This document shows, in pieces, positions 11,346 through 23,351 of a stretch of 64,000 nucleotides of DNA. The notes under the pieces are model-generated. The model saw only the letters and a list, made by a program, of their open reading frames with translations. It did no database searches and was not told the DNA's origin. Made by a program: the position numbers and the translations under genes. Positions within the stretch are counted from its first letter, which is position 1. Every line of letters starts with the position of its first letter. Source of the stretch: Leptobrachium leishanense (lineage: Eukaryota > Chordata > Amphibia > Anura > Megophryidae); assembly GCA_009667805.1 (NCBI GenBank), contig CM019063.1, positions 351,192,942 through 351,256,941 on the forward strand. Reading direction: 5' to 3'.

Positions 11346-11701
11346 CTAGAAGAAATCAGGAAGTCCAAAGTCAATGCGGTATATTAGCTGTGGCAATGGG
11401 TGATGGACAGGAAATGGGAGGAGCGAATCAGGGAGCCGCGGGTGGTGAGCCGAGCTGGGGACGGGGAAAAGGGACAAGGGGAAGAGGCCGGGCTGATCTG
11501 GGTCCAAATCAGTGCGCATTCTGTAAGGGTGAAGGTCACTGGTGTCAAAATTGTCCTAAATTAATGGGGAGAAATGGGGCAGAAAGGGATAATTCAGGAG
11601 GCGGGGTACCTTGTGGACAAGTGACGAACGGAAGATACGAACGGGCTGAGAATAACGCTACTGGGTTTGTTGGGTTGGCGGGACCACCCTTTGAGGGATA
11701 A
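11346..11701 (+). pseudogene. ERV gag nucleocapsid with one zinc knuckle
   Basis: Nucleocapsid packages viral RNA. A Gly/Arg-rich stretch is followed by a single CCHC knuckle, CAFCKGEGHWCQNC (C-x2-C-x4-H-x4-C), as in gamma-type retroviruses that have one knuckle. The frame closes with TAA at 11,699-11,701 just before the protease region. Confidence 0.85.
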
Positions 11702-13487
11702 GCAATATATTGACATAGACCAGGGCCGATCCCACTCGGTAATAGCGAGCCCACTGTCATTATGAGAGTGGGGAATGATGATGAGATATTTATGGTTGAT
11801 ACTGGGACAGAGTATTCTGTTGTGACGCAACCAATTGCACCCCCGGCGGGAGTGGAGGCTGATATAGTCGGTGCCATGGGGGTTTCTGCTAAATAGAATT
11901 GCATCCAGAATGTGTAGTCTAAGAGGTCATAATGTTGAACATCAATTTTTGTATATGCCCGAATGTCCTATCAAGCTTCTCGGCCGAGATTTCCTGAGCA
12001 AATTGCAAGCACAAATTACGTTTCTCCCAGGGGGTCACGCTAGATTAGACCTGCCCGAAAGTGGTAGCTCTACTCGGCAGCACCGCTCAGTCACCTCAGA
12101 ATTACAACCCAGTAAAATCGCTCCTATAATGTCGAGGGAGGAGTGGAGATCAATACCACCTACTCCGGTCGTCCCAGACCCCCCTGTACTACTCCTGGGG
12201 AACCCGGGAGTCTGGGCAGAAGATAGTCCGCCAGGACTAGCCGTAAATATCCCCCCAGTATATGTTGATTTAAGACAATACCATATTTCGCAGAAGGCAA
12301 AGCAGAATATACAGACTCATTTACAAAGACTAAAAGATCACGGAATATTAAAGTTTTGCGTGTCACCATGGAACACCACGCTGTTGCCAGTGCAGAAAGA
12401 GGGGACTCAGGAGTATCGCCCAGTGCAAGATTTAAGAGCAGTTAATGAGGCAACCATAACTTTGCACCCTGTCGTTCCCAACCCGTACAATTTACTGGCG
12501 CTTATACCCAGAAGTACAGAATACTACATTGTGCCCGATCTAAAAGATGCCTTCTTTTGTATACGCCTCGCCCCTGCAAGCCAGCCCCTATTCACATTCC
12601 AGTGGGTAGATTCTAAGACAAGGGCGCAACATCAAGTGACCTGGACACGCCTCCCCCAAGGTTTTAAAAACTTGCCCACTATCTTTGGCTGCACCCTCAG
12701 CCAGGATCTCCTGTCTTTTAACTCTCAGCCAAACAAAGTTGTACTGCTACAGTATGTTGATGATTTGTTGCTTGCTTCACCAACCGTAAAAGACTGTTTA
12801 GCCGCAACCAAGGCCCTCCTACAATTACTGTGCCAAGCGGGCTACAAGGTATCTAGAAAGAAAGCCCAAATTTGCAAACAAAGTGTGAAATATCTAGGTT
12901 TTCAATTAACCGGTACCAAGCGAGCATTGGGACCTGAATGCAAAGAAGCAGTCTGCCGTATTCTCCAGCCAAAGACAGGCAGACAGGTTCGTGAATTTCT
13001 AGGTGCTGCAGGATTTTGCCATTTGTGGATCCCTAATGTCGCAGAGATTGCCAAGCCCCTGCACCAGGCTACCAAGGGGCAAAAATTAACCATTTTTATG
13101 GGATGAAGAACAGTCAGCAGCTTTCCTGAAATTAAAGACTTTGTTAATGGAGGCCCCAGCTCTGGGCCTACCTGACCATACTAAACCATTCCGGCTCTAT
13201 GTTCATGAGCATAACCAGACTGCAACTGGTGTCCTGATTTTCAATACCTGGGCTCGTAGCCCAGACCTGTGACTTATCTCTCCAAGCAGCTTGATCCAGT
13301 GGCCTGCGGCCTACCCCGTGTCTACGAGCCATGGCTGCAACAGCAATGCTGATATCTGAAGCTGACAAGTTAACTTTAGGCCAAGTTCTACACGTCAAAG
13401 TCCCACATGCAGTTAAAGCCTTGCTAGACGTCAAAGGAAGTGATTGGTTCAGTAATAGCCAGATGACAAAGTATCAAACAATGATGT
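11702..13487 (+). pseudogene. ERV protease, reverse transcriptase and start of RNase H
   Basis: Protease shows the active-site triplet in FMVDTGTEYSVV (about 11,790-11,825). Reverse transcriptase has the palm motifs LKDAFFCIRL and YVDDLLLAS (about 12,755-12,780) and the thumb-linker part CGAAGF-like near 13,000. Compared with the minus-strand provirus this copy lacks about eight residues near 12,270. The frame is broken near 11,890, at 13,106 and again near 13,260. RNase H coding is cut at 13,487 by the CR1 insertion. Inactive. Confidence 0.88.
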
Positions 13488-15856
13488 ATAATATGGTGAC
13501 TTTTGAAATAAACTCAAAAAAACACATTCATAAGGGGCATGCTAAAACATATAATTTTAAAAAGGCCAACTTTATTAAAATAAAGGAAGCTCTCAATGTC
13601 ATTGACTGGCAGAAACTCTTTCACGGGAAAAACACTGAGGAAAAGTGGAATATCTTTAAACTAACACTAGAAAAGTACACGTCACAATATATTCCACTGG
13701 TTAATAAATATAAAAGAAACAGACTGAAACCAATGTGGCTTAGTAGGAAGGTAACTAAGGAAATGAAAAATAAAAAGAAGGCATTTAAAGCTTTTAAATT
13801 TGATAAATCTGAGGCATCCTATAAAGCATATAGGGCAACCAATAAAGCATGTAAAAATGCAATTAGATGGGCTAAACTAGAAAATGAAAAAGAAATAGCC
13901 AAAGAGAGCAAGACCAACCCTAAAAGATTCTTTAGGTACATAAATTCTAAAAAACCCAAGAGTGAAAATGTAGGTTCACTAAAATCTGAGTCTGGGTTAT
14001 TGTTAACTGAAGATCAGGATAAGGCAGAAATTTTAAAAGATTATTTTTCTTCAGTATTTATCAAAGAGAAACCTATAACAGGAGACATGAAATTCATTAA
14101 TAAAAACTTACTAATACAAAGTGACTGGTTGACTTTGCAGAAATTAAACAATGTGAATGTGAATAAAGCCCCAGGGCCAGATGGAATTCACCCGTGAGTA
14201 CTGAGAGAGCTATGTGTTGAAATATGTAAACCTCTGTTCTTAATCGTTCAAGATTCTTTTCTTTCAGGAATAGTACCAGAGGATTGGGAAAAGCTGACGT
14301 GGTCCCTATATTTAAGAAAGGTTTAAAATTTGTGCCTGGGAATTATAGACCTGTGAGCTTAACATCTGTGGCTGGGAAAGTATTTGAGGGGTTACTAAGG
14401 GATAATATTCAGGAATTTATTGGTAGGTATAATGTAATTGGCAAAAATCAGCATGGTTTCATGAAACACAGATCATGTCAGACTAACCTAATTACGTTCT
14501 ATGAGGAAGTAAGTAGAAGTATAGATCAAGGGGTCGCAGTGGATGTGATTTACTTAGATTTTGCCAAAGCTTTCGACACAGTTCCACACAAAAGGTTACT
14601 ATTTAAATTAAGAAAAATTGGTCTAGATGAAAATACTTGTTCTTGGATAGAAAACTGGCTAAAAGATAGGGTACAGAGAGTGGTCATAAATGGTACATTT
14701 TCCATTTTCAAGATGGACACCAGTGGTAAGTGGTGTCCCTCAGGGGTCTGTTATAGGACCAATACTATTCAATTTATTTATAAATGACCTTGAGATAGGC
14801 ATTGAAAGCCATGTATCAGTGTTTGCAGATGACACAAAACTAGGAAAAGTAATACAATGTGAGCAGGATGTTACTTCGCTGCAGAGGGATTTAGATAGAT
14901 TGGGGGACTGGGCACTTAAATGGCAGATGAAATTTAATCTAGATAAATGCAAAGTTATGCACTTTGGAGTGAAGAACACACAAGTAATTTATACCCTAAA
15001 TGGTACGGAGTTAGGGAAATCCAAGCAGGAGAAGGATTTGGGAATAATCATAGACTTCAAACTAAGTAACAATGTGCAAAGTCAAACAGCAGCCGCCAAG
15101 GCCAGCAAAGTATTGGCATGCATTAAAAGGGGAGTTCACTCACGGGATGAAAATATAATTTTGCCTCTGTATAAATCAATGGTCAGGCCGCACCTTGAAT
15201 GTACCGTGCAATTTTGGGCACCTGTCTTAAAAAAAGATATTATAGCGCTAGAAAAAATGCAGAGACAGGCAACTAAATTAATAAGGGGAATGGAAGGGTT
15301 AAGTTATGAGGAAAGACTAACAAGCTTAAACCTGTTTAGTTTAGAGAAACGGCGCCTTAGAGGGGATCTGATAACCTTATATAAATATATACGGGGCCAT
15401 TATCAACCATTGTCTGATAACCTATTCATTAACAGGTCTATACACAGGACAAGGGGTCATCCATTTAGACTGGAAGAAAGAAAATTTAGCTTAAAGCATA
15501 GGAAGGGTTATTTTATGGTGAGAACAATAAAGCTGTGGAATTCTCTGCCTGTTGAGGTGGTTGGGTCAGAGTCTGTACAGACTTTTAAAAAACGACTGGA
15601 TGACTTCCTGCAGACACAGAATATTAAGGGTTATAATATTTAATATGTGGGTAAAAGCTTCTTGATCCAAGGAGAAATCTGACTGCCATTCTGGGGTCAA
15701 GAAGGAATTTTTTCCCAGTATGTTGCATATTGGCAAGCATTTCAGACTGGGTTTTTTGCCTTCTTTTGGATCAACAGCAGTAGGTTATGTGGGAGAGGCT
15801 GAACCCGATGGACGCATGTCTTTTTTCAGCCTATATAACTATGTAACTATGTAACT
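13488..15856 (+). mobile_element. CR1-type LINE, 5'-truncated, with 7-bp target duplication
   Basis: Inserted into ERV RNase H sequence: ATGATGT occurs at 13,481-13,487 and again at 15,857-15,863. It begins between the endonuclease and reverse transcriptase domains and runs to a 3' end made of repeated TAACTATG words (15,832-15,856), the short tandem tail typical of CR1 and relatives. The ERV reading resumes for a few bases beyond it. Confidence 0.85.
13494..15643 (+). pseudogene. CR1-type LINE ORF2 (reverse transcriptase), frameshifted
   Basis: The connector region ends in NKAPGPDGIHP (about 14,165-14,195) and is followed by a TGA stop. Reverse transcriptase motifs VSLTSVAGK, DFAKAFDTV, PQGSVIGPILF and FADDTKLG (about 14,820) lie in two frames with breaks near 14,200-14,284 and 14,740. 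The C-terminal part (14,690-15,643) is open and ends with LWNSLPVEVV, characteristic of the CR1/L2/Rex group. Endonuclease absent through 5' truncation. Confidence 0.9.
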
Positions 15857-15870
15857 ATGATGTGTGAGAA

Positions 15871-16310
15871 TAGGGATGAGCTGTTCAGTTCGATCAGTTC
15901 GGAGTTCGATTCGAACTTTGGCCGTTCACAAGTTCGCAAACTTCGAACTTTTTGGTGTGTTCGGTTCGAGTTCGATTTTATTTATTTTTTAAAAAAAGTA
16001 TAAAAAATGCTTAAAAAAATCTAGAAATAAAGAGACTCTTAACTGCAGAATATTATAAGCAACGGTTTATTAGATATTGAATTAAAAAACTATCTAATGT
16101 CATTGTCTAGGTGCAAAGATTCTCACCTCTAAATGACCTGTGCTCTCAAACGGCGTAAACAACAGGTGTTTAATTAGTGTTTGGAAATAACATGTGCTTC
16201 TAATTAGCAATTAAAATTTGATACATTGTTGCAGACTGGCTGGGGGCTCCTCACTGGGTGGGGGCTCCTGCACATGTATGAACAAACACTGTTTTGAATT
16301 CTAAGAAGTG
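15871..16310 (+). mobile_element. hAT non-autonomous terminus
   Basis: Begins with TAGGGATGAGCTGTTCAG and continues with GTTCGA-rich sequence, then an AT-rich stretch. About 300 bases are homologous, in reverse orientation, to the right end of the hAT element at 43,150-43,481. The other end of this copy was not found, so it is either truncated or broken by the repeats that follow. Confidence 0.7.
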
Positions 16311-16570
16311 TTCATTTCTACTATATGATCCTCTCTGATATGCTGTTTAACCCCTTAAGGACCAGGGCTCTGTAAAGCCAATCATTAATGATGTAGATGT
16401 TACGTCATTTGTCATCAAGGGCTTAATAAAATCTTTATCACACTCCTTAGATTTAAACGTAATATTCCAGTATTTCTATGTCATGTACCTCTAGGGTTGC
16501 CACCTTTTCATCAAGCCAAACCTGAACACTCTAGTGTTGGGTTCGAGCGGACATTTTTTTTGTAGAGTAT
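16311..16570. other. Unassigned, with a possible piggyBac-like scrap
   Basis: TTAACCCCTTAAGGACC at 16,347 resembles starts of frog piggyBac-type MITEs (TTAA target, CCC start), but only about 80 bases follow before the resemblance is lost. Nothing else identified. Confidence 0.3.
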
Positions 16571-16574
16571 AAAT

Positions 16575-17236
16575 TATGGCACATGGTATGCATGGCAGAC
16601 TTGTTTTATGCATGGAAGACTGGTATTATGCATGGAAGACTGGTATTATGCATGGCACACTGGTATGGATGGCAGACTGGAAAGGCTGGCACACACTGGT
16701 ATTATACATGGCAGACTGGAAAGGCTGGCACACGGTTATGGCACACACTGGTATTATGCTGCATGGCAGACTGGAAAGGCTGGCACACTTATGGCAGACT
16801 GGTATGGCTGGCAAACTGGCATAGCACACACTGGTATTATACATGGCAGACTGGAAAGGCTGGCACACTGTTATGGCACACACTGGTATGCTGCATGGCA
16901 GACTGGAAAGGCTGGCACACTGTTATGGCAGACTGAAAAGGCTGGCACACTCTGGTATTATACATGGCAGACTGGAAAGGCTGGCACACTGTTATGGCAC
17001 ACACTGGTATTATGCTGCATGGCAGACTGGAAAGGCTGGCACACTTATGGCAGACTAGTATGGCTGGAAAACTGGTATAGCACACACTGGTATTATACAT
17101 GGCAGACTGGAAAGGCTGGCACACTGTTATGGCACACACTGGTATTATGCTGCATGGCAGACTGAAAAGGCTGTCACATTTATGGCAGACTGGTATAGCT
17201 GGCAAACTGGTATGGCACACACTGGTATTATACATG
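16575..17236. repeat. Complex minisatellite, about 52-bp base unit with higher-order pattern
   Basis: Repeats of ATGGCAGACTGGAAAGGCTG followed by GCACAC and ACTGGTATTATACATGG-type segments. Units alternate (with and without GCTGC, with TTATGG or GTTATGG), giving a second-level period of roughly 240 bases. Long open frames on both strands are produced by the repeat and are not genes. Confidence 0.9.
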
Positions 17237-17660
17237 GCATATAGACAAGAACATATAACCACCCAATATACATAAGTAAAGGGATTGGGTCCCCGTAAAT
17301 AGAATTTATTAGAACAAAAGAATCAACAACATAACATTTAAAAGCAACATAGTTTAAATTTTCATTCCTTTAAATGGTGGTTATCATATGAGTTGTTCCT
17401 AGGTATCACCTAAGTTACCACTAAGCACCTTTGTGTTTCCATATTCAATTTGTGTTGCTTTTAAATTTTTTTATTTATTTATTTGAAAAGGATTTTACCA
17501 GGAATGATACATTGAGATTTCTCTCGTTTTCAAGTATGTCCTGGGTAAATGTTATGTTGTTGATTCTTTTGTTCTAATAAATTCTATTGACGGGGACCCA
17601 ATCCCTTTAGTGACCATCCATATACTTATGTATATTGGGTGGTTATAAGTTCTTGTCTAT
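17237..17660. repeat. Foldback repeat: about 105-bp inverted arms around a 200-bp core
   Basis: The left arm (about 17,237-17,342) reappears as its reverse complement at about 17,548-17,660, both including GGGATTGGGT and AACAAAAGAATCAACAAC in opposite orientation. The core contains the dispersed motif GATTTTACCAGGAATGATAC (17,493-17,540) that is also at 63,063 and forms the unit of the 10.9-kb minisatellite. It sits just upstream of the Penelope-like element and could be that element's inverted terminal structure or an independent foldback element. Confidence 0.65.
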
Positions 17661-17714
17661 ATTCAATATTGGTGGGTTAGGCCCAGTGCATTTGGGTACC
17701 TGGCATCGTATATA

Positions 17715-19324
<1,610 letters not shown>

Positions 19325-19326
19325 TA

Positions 19327-21125
19327 GGTATTCCCTTGTGGGAATTACCTGCTGTTGTTAGTTTACTGGTGAGGCTTTAGTGCCGGTTAATGGTGCCATA
19401 CCGTAATATGGCCAATTTTCTTTCTTCAAGTGGCAATTTTGAGAGGTGGGGGAAACTAACCTCTGACATCTTTGATGGGGATACTGTGGTTCCAGATAGA
19501 ACTGATACTAATATTCACTCAGCCTTTAATGATCTGAACAAACATCTTAAGAAACAAATTCGGGCGAAATGGGAGATCTCCTCCTTACAAAATTATATGG
19601 ATAAGGAAATTATACCTAGGGGGTTAAGAATTCAGACCCCACCTGCGAATCATCTGACAGAAAAATCAATTAAAGATTGGCAGACTGTTGCTATTTGTTG
19701 CTCTAATACATTTATGTTGATTTTGATTACTCAGGGAAAAGAGGAATTATCCACTGTTAATGAATTGATTGAGTCTGATTTAAATACAGTTCAGGACTTT
19801 AAGGAGCATGAGCTTTTCTTGACATTAGAACGAAAACTCCAAGGGAGTCTTGACCAATATGATAATGTCATGCGTGAACGCAAACAGCGCAAGTTCTGCC
19901 GGGATATGTCTGATTATAAAAATGGCTATGTTTTTAAGTATTCTAACAAAGTTGAACCCCAGAACGATCGCTATTCCACCTCTGAGTATGAATCCTCGGA
20001 TACGGAGGAAGAACCCACACGTAATCTCAGGAGTAGAAGGGGTATCCTTAAGAAATCTGTCTCTTTTTTTAGAGGCAGATCAGGATGTAGATCAGTGGAA
20101 TGTACCCATTTGGAATCACAGAGGTCAAAGAGGAATGAGCAGTGGAAATCGAGGAAGACTAAGAGGGAGGGGGAGAACAAGAGCAGGGAAGAGGAAGTAA
20201 TCCCCTTAGATACTTCTAATACAATGCAGATCATCAACCTTGCCGGTATACCTCTGTCTAATAATCAACAAAAGGTTCTTAAAAAGGGTTTATCCTTTAT
20301 TCCCACTCCTCGATTTGACCTATTTTCTTGGATTAAGGATATCCATCTTTTTGCTAGGAAACTAGCACTCCATAAATTCTTTAAAATAAATGACATCAGA
20401 CAGATTGAGAATCTTGGCTTAGAAGGTAGTGATTTACCAATGTTCAATATCCTCATGGACCTTCTTGACGAAAATCAACCGCCCCAGTTTAATCTTGATA
20501 ATGGATTACGCCTAAAAAGCAATTTTACACCGTATATTGCACAATATAACCACATCCATATGTCCAGTGAAATGGTGTGTCAAGTAATCGAACATTTACA
20601 GGACCATAGTAATCTTGATTCTATTAAAAATAATCTCAGCTATAAAGAGAGATTCGCCCTTAAAGAACTTCAACAGAATAAGGAGATTGTTATTAAGAAA
20701 TCAGATAAAGGAGGAAATATTGTGGTTCTGTCTAAAGATCAATACAAGACTATGTATCTGAATATCCTACAGGATGATGAGATTTATGGTAGCTTACCTT
20801 CAGATCCAACTACTGCGTACTCATTGAGGTTGTTTGAATTTCTTGCCAATGCACAATCTAATGGCTTAATTTCCAAAAGAGAATATGAGTTCATGAAGAT
20901 AGACTCTCCGCGAATACGTTCTACAGCCTCCATAAGAAACATAAAGGCAAACATCCTCCTCCAGGGAGACCGATTGTATCAGGAGTAGGAAATCTCACAC
21001 AAAATTGTAGTGTCTATATTGACAAGATTTTGAGACACTATGTTGAGATTTTCCCCTCATATCTTCGTGATTCGAAACAATTACTTAATTTAATCGATGA
21101 ACAACCGCCTCTAGCTGATAGCTAC
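19327..21125 (+). mobile_element. Penelope-like retroelement (Neptune type), 3'-truncated
   Basis: A long ORF of Penelope-like character runs into a hAT terminal repeat at 21,126 and stops there; the rest of reverse transcriptase and any GIY-YIG endonuclease are missing. The 5' side is separated from the foldback repeat by the Tc1 insertion (17,715-19,324), so the element may start upstream of 17,700. Confidence 0.75.
19390..21123 (+). pseudogene. Penelope-like polyprotein, N-terminal region and first RT motifs
   Basis: The open frame 19,390-20,988 (532 residues) has an acidic/Ser-rich and Arg/Lys-rich middle (residues 195-275), then GLSFIPTPRFDLFSWI and KKSDKGGNIVVLSKDQYK (about residues 435-455), both hallmarks of Penelope-like reverse transcriptases. 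Reading then slips frame near 20,910, after which the GRPIVSG motif is found in the next frame up to 21,123. Truncated before the catalytic Asp motifs. Inactive. Confidence 0.8.
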
Positions 21126-23317
21126 TAGGGATGAGCTGTTCAGGGTTCGGACGGTTCGGGGTTCGACCCGAACTTAGCCTGTTCGGGCAGATCGCAAAAC
21201 CCGAACATTTCCAGGTGTTCGCCGCATGTTCGACCACAATCGACCACAATGCATTTTCCCACTGCCTGAAGCTCGTAATTGCAGAGCGCTGTTGTCTCAA
21301 AGAACACATGCAGGAAATCTGCTGTCTGGGGGTTCTTTAAGAACTGTGCAGCAGACCCCACCGTTGCTATTTGTAATCTATGTCAGAGGAGGCTGAAGCG
21401 TGGGATAAACACCGGACACTTGGGTACCATGTGCTTGAGCCGACATATGAACAAGTGCCACACATCCCGTTGGGGCAAAACTTTGTGTAGGTCCTCCTCC
21501 TCATCTGTCTCTACCCCACACTGTATGTCCTGCCATGCAATTGCCTACAACCTCCCCCGACATGGATGATGCTACAGTATTGGATGTACCAGCAGGTCCT
21601 TCCTCACAATGTGACATCATCCCAGTAGTTGAAGATTTACGCAGTCAGATTACGTTGCCGCAGCTGCTGCAGCGAAAGAAAAAATATAGTCCCAACCATC
21701 CCCAAGCACAGCATCTAAATGCCAGCTTAGCAAAATTACTCGCATTGCAGCTGCTGCCTTTCCAGCTGGTGGACTCTGCTCCCTTCCGTGAATTTGCTGA
21801 ATGCGCTGTACCACAGTGGCAGGTTCCAAAACGCCATTACTTTTCACGCAAGGCCATTCCAGCACTATAACAGCACGTGGAAGACAATGTTATCCAGTCA
21901 TTGGGAAAGGCAGTCAGCAGCAAGGTGCATGTCACTTTAGACACGTGGTCCAGCAAGCATGGATAGGGTCATTACATTTCCTTCACGGCACACTGGGTAA
22001 CTCTGATTGCAGCTGGGAGGGATCCAAGACGGGGCTCTGTGCTGGAGCTTGTTCATCCACCACGCCTTCAGAAAGCTGCTTGTATGAGGTCTGTCTGCTC
22101 CACCACCACCACCTCTTCCTCCTCCTCCTCCTCCTCCTCCTTCTCTGTCTCTGGCGAAGTGGCAGTTAAACCGACGCCTGACAGGGTGTACGCAATGGCT
22201 CAAGCAAAAAGATGCCATACTGTGCTTGAGATGGTTTGTTTAGGGGACAGGAGCCACACCGGGTCAGAAATTTTTTCAGCTCTGCAGGGGCAGGCACAGA
22301 GATGGTTAACACCACGCCAGCTTGAGCTGGGAATGATCGTCTGCGATAATGGCAGCAACCTTCTCTCCGCCCTACGCAAGGGTAAATTGACGCATGTACC
22401 ATGCCTAGCACACGTCCTAAATCTGGTGTTACAGCGTTTCCTAACCAAGTACCCAGGGCTGCCAGAGCTTCTCATGCAGGCCAGAAAAGTCTGCAGCCAC
22501 TTCAGACGGTCATTCCCAGCAAGCGCTCGCCTGGCAGAAATTCAAAGAGAATTCCACCTTCCCACAAACCGTCTGATCTGTGACATGCCCACCAGGTGGA
22601 ACTCGACATTAGCAATGCTGCAGCGTCTGCACAAGCAGCAGAGGGCCATCAACGAGTACCTGTGTGAGTATGGCACAAGGACAGGTTCAGGTCAACTTGG
22701 TTTTTTCCCCCCGCAGTGGCTGATGATCAAGGATGCATGCACTGTACTGTCACCATTTGAGGAGGCAACGAGGATGGTGAGCAGGGACAGTGCATGCATC
22801 AGTGACACAATTCCTTTAGTGTTCCTGCTGGAGCACACTCTGCGGGGAATTATAGATGTGGCTCCAGAGGCAGAGCAGCGGGAGGAAGAGGAGGCCTTCC
22901 CTAGCTCTCAAGGCCCCAGTCTTTCTGCAGACAGCATTCCAGCGGGTCCTACTTAGATCAGACAGGAGGAGGATGAGGAGGAGGAGGACTATTTAAGTAG
23001 TGGGGACATTGAAGGTGGGGATTCCTCAAGGCAGGGTTTTGTGTGCCCAGAAACAGAAGGGCTTGTGCGTGACTGGGAGGAGGAAGTGCACGATACGGTC
23101 ATCCTCATTGACCAGGAAGACTCGGCAGCTATTGCCACCTCCAACCTACGCTGCATGGGCTCCCTAATGATGCAAAGCCTGCTAAAGGACCCCAGGATTC
23201 ATGCTATCAAGGAGAGGGATCATTACTGGTTGGCAACCCTTCTTGATCCACGATACAAGGGGAAAGTTGCAGAGCTCATCCTGCCCGCACAGAGGGAGCA
23301 CAGGATGAAAAAAAGTT
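21126..23317 (+). mobile_element. hAT transposon copy A (plus), internally deleted and 3'-truncated
   Basis: Starts with TAGGGATGAGCTGTTCAGGG. The leader and N-terminal part of the transposase are deleted: sequence jumps near 21,283 from the leader directly to the BED zinc-finger region. It ends at about 23,317 where it meets copy B tail to tail. No matching 8-bp duplication flanks the 21,126-26,593 pair, which argues that the pair arose by rearrangement rather than as one insertion. Confidence 0.85.
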
Positions 23318-23319
23318 GA
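21279..23319 (+). pseudogene. hAT transposase (ZBED-like), copy A, frameshifted
   Basis: BED zinc finger at 21,310-21,470 with WGFFKNCAADPTVAICNLCQ and a distal H-x4-C-like pair. The catalytic region (22,039-22,956) includes IVCDNGSNLLSALRKG, CLAHVLNLVLQ and CDMPTRWNSTLAMLQRL, typical of hAT transposases. A Ser-rich run encoded by TCC repeats at 22,105-22,142 is a local expansion. Frames change near 21,560, 21,870 and 22,040, with a stop at 22,956 before the last segment 23,041-23,319 (LLDPRYKGK, part of the C-terminal dimerisation region). Confidence 0.87.
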
Positions 23320-23351
23320 CCTGAACCTGTCCTTGTGCCATAGTCACACAG

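Larger units (their letters stand above)
10265..15870 (+). mobile_element. Partial endogenous retrovirus (gag to RNase H), interrupted twice
   Basis: This is a second copy of the same ERV family as the provirus at 28.8-39.2 kb, in opposite orientation. It begins abruptly inside gag at the hAT end (10264/10265). It is split by a hAT MITE (10,543-11,337) and a CR1 LINE (13,488-15,856), and stops at a further hAT end at 15,871. Integrase, env and both LTRs are missing, and the copy ends before the position where the other provirus has its OGFR-like segment, so it cannot tell whether that segment is general to the family. Confidence 0.85.

Noticed and set aside
16347..16426. Short complete piggyBac MITE
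   Set aside because: Only the left 17 bases resemble a known start; the supposed right end is too weak.
16576..17262. Trp/Gly-rich repeat ORFs of 117-185 codons
   Set aside because: Products of the minisatellite, open on both strands.
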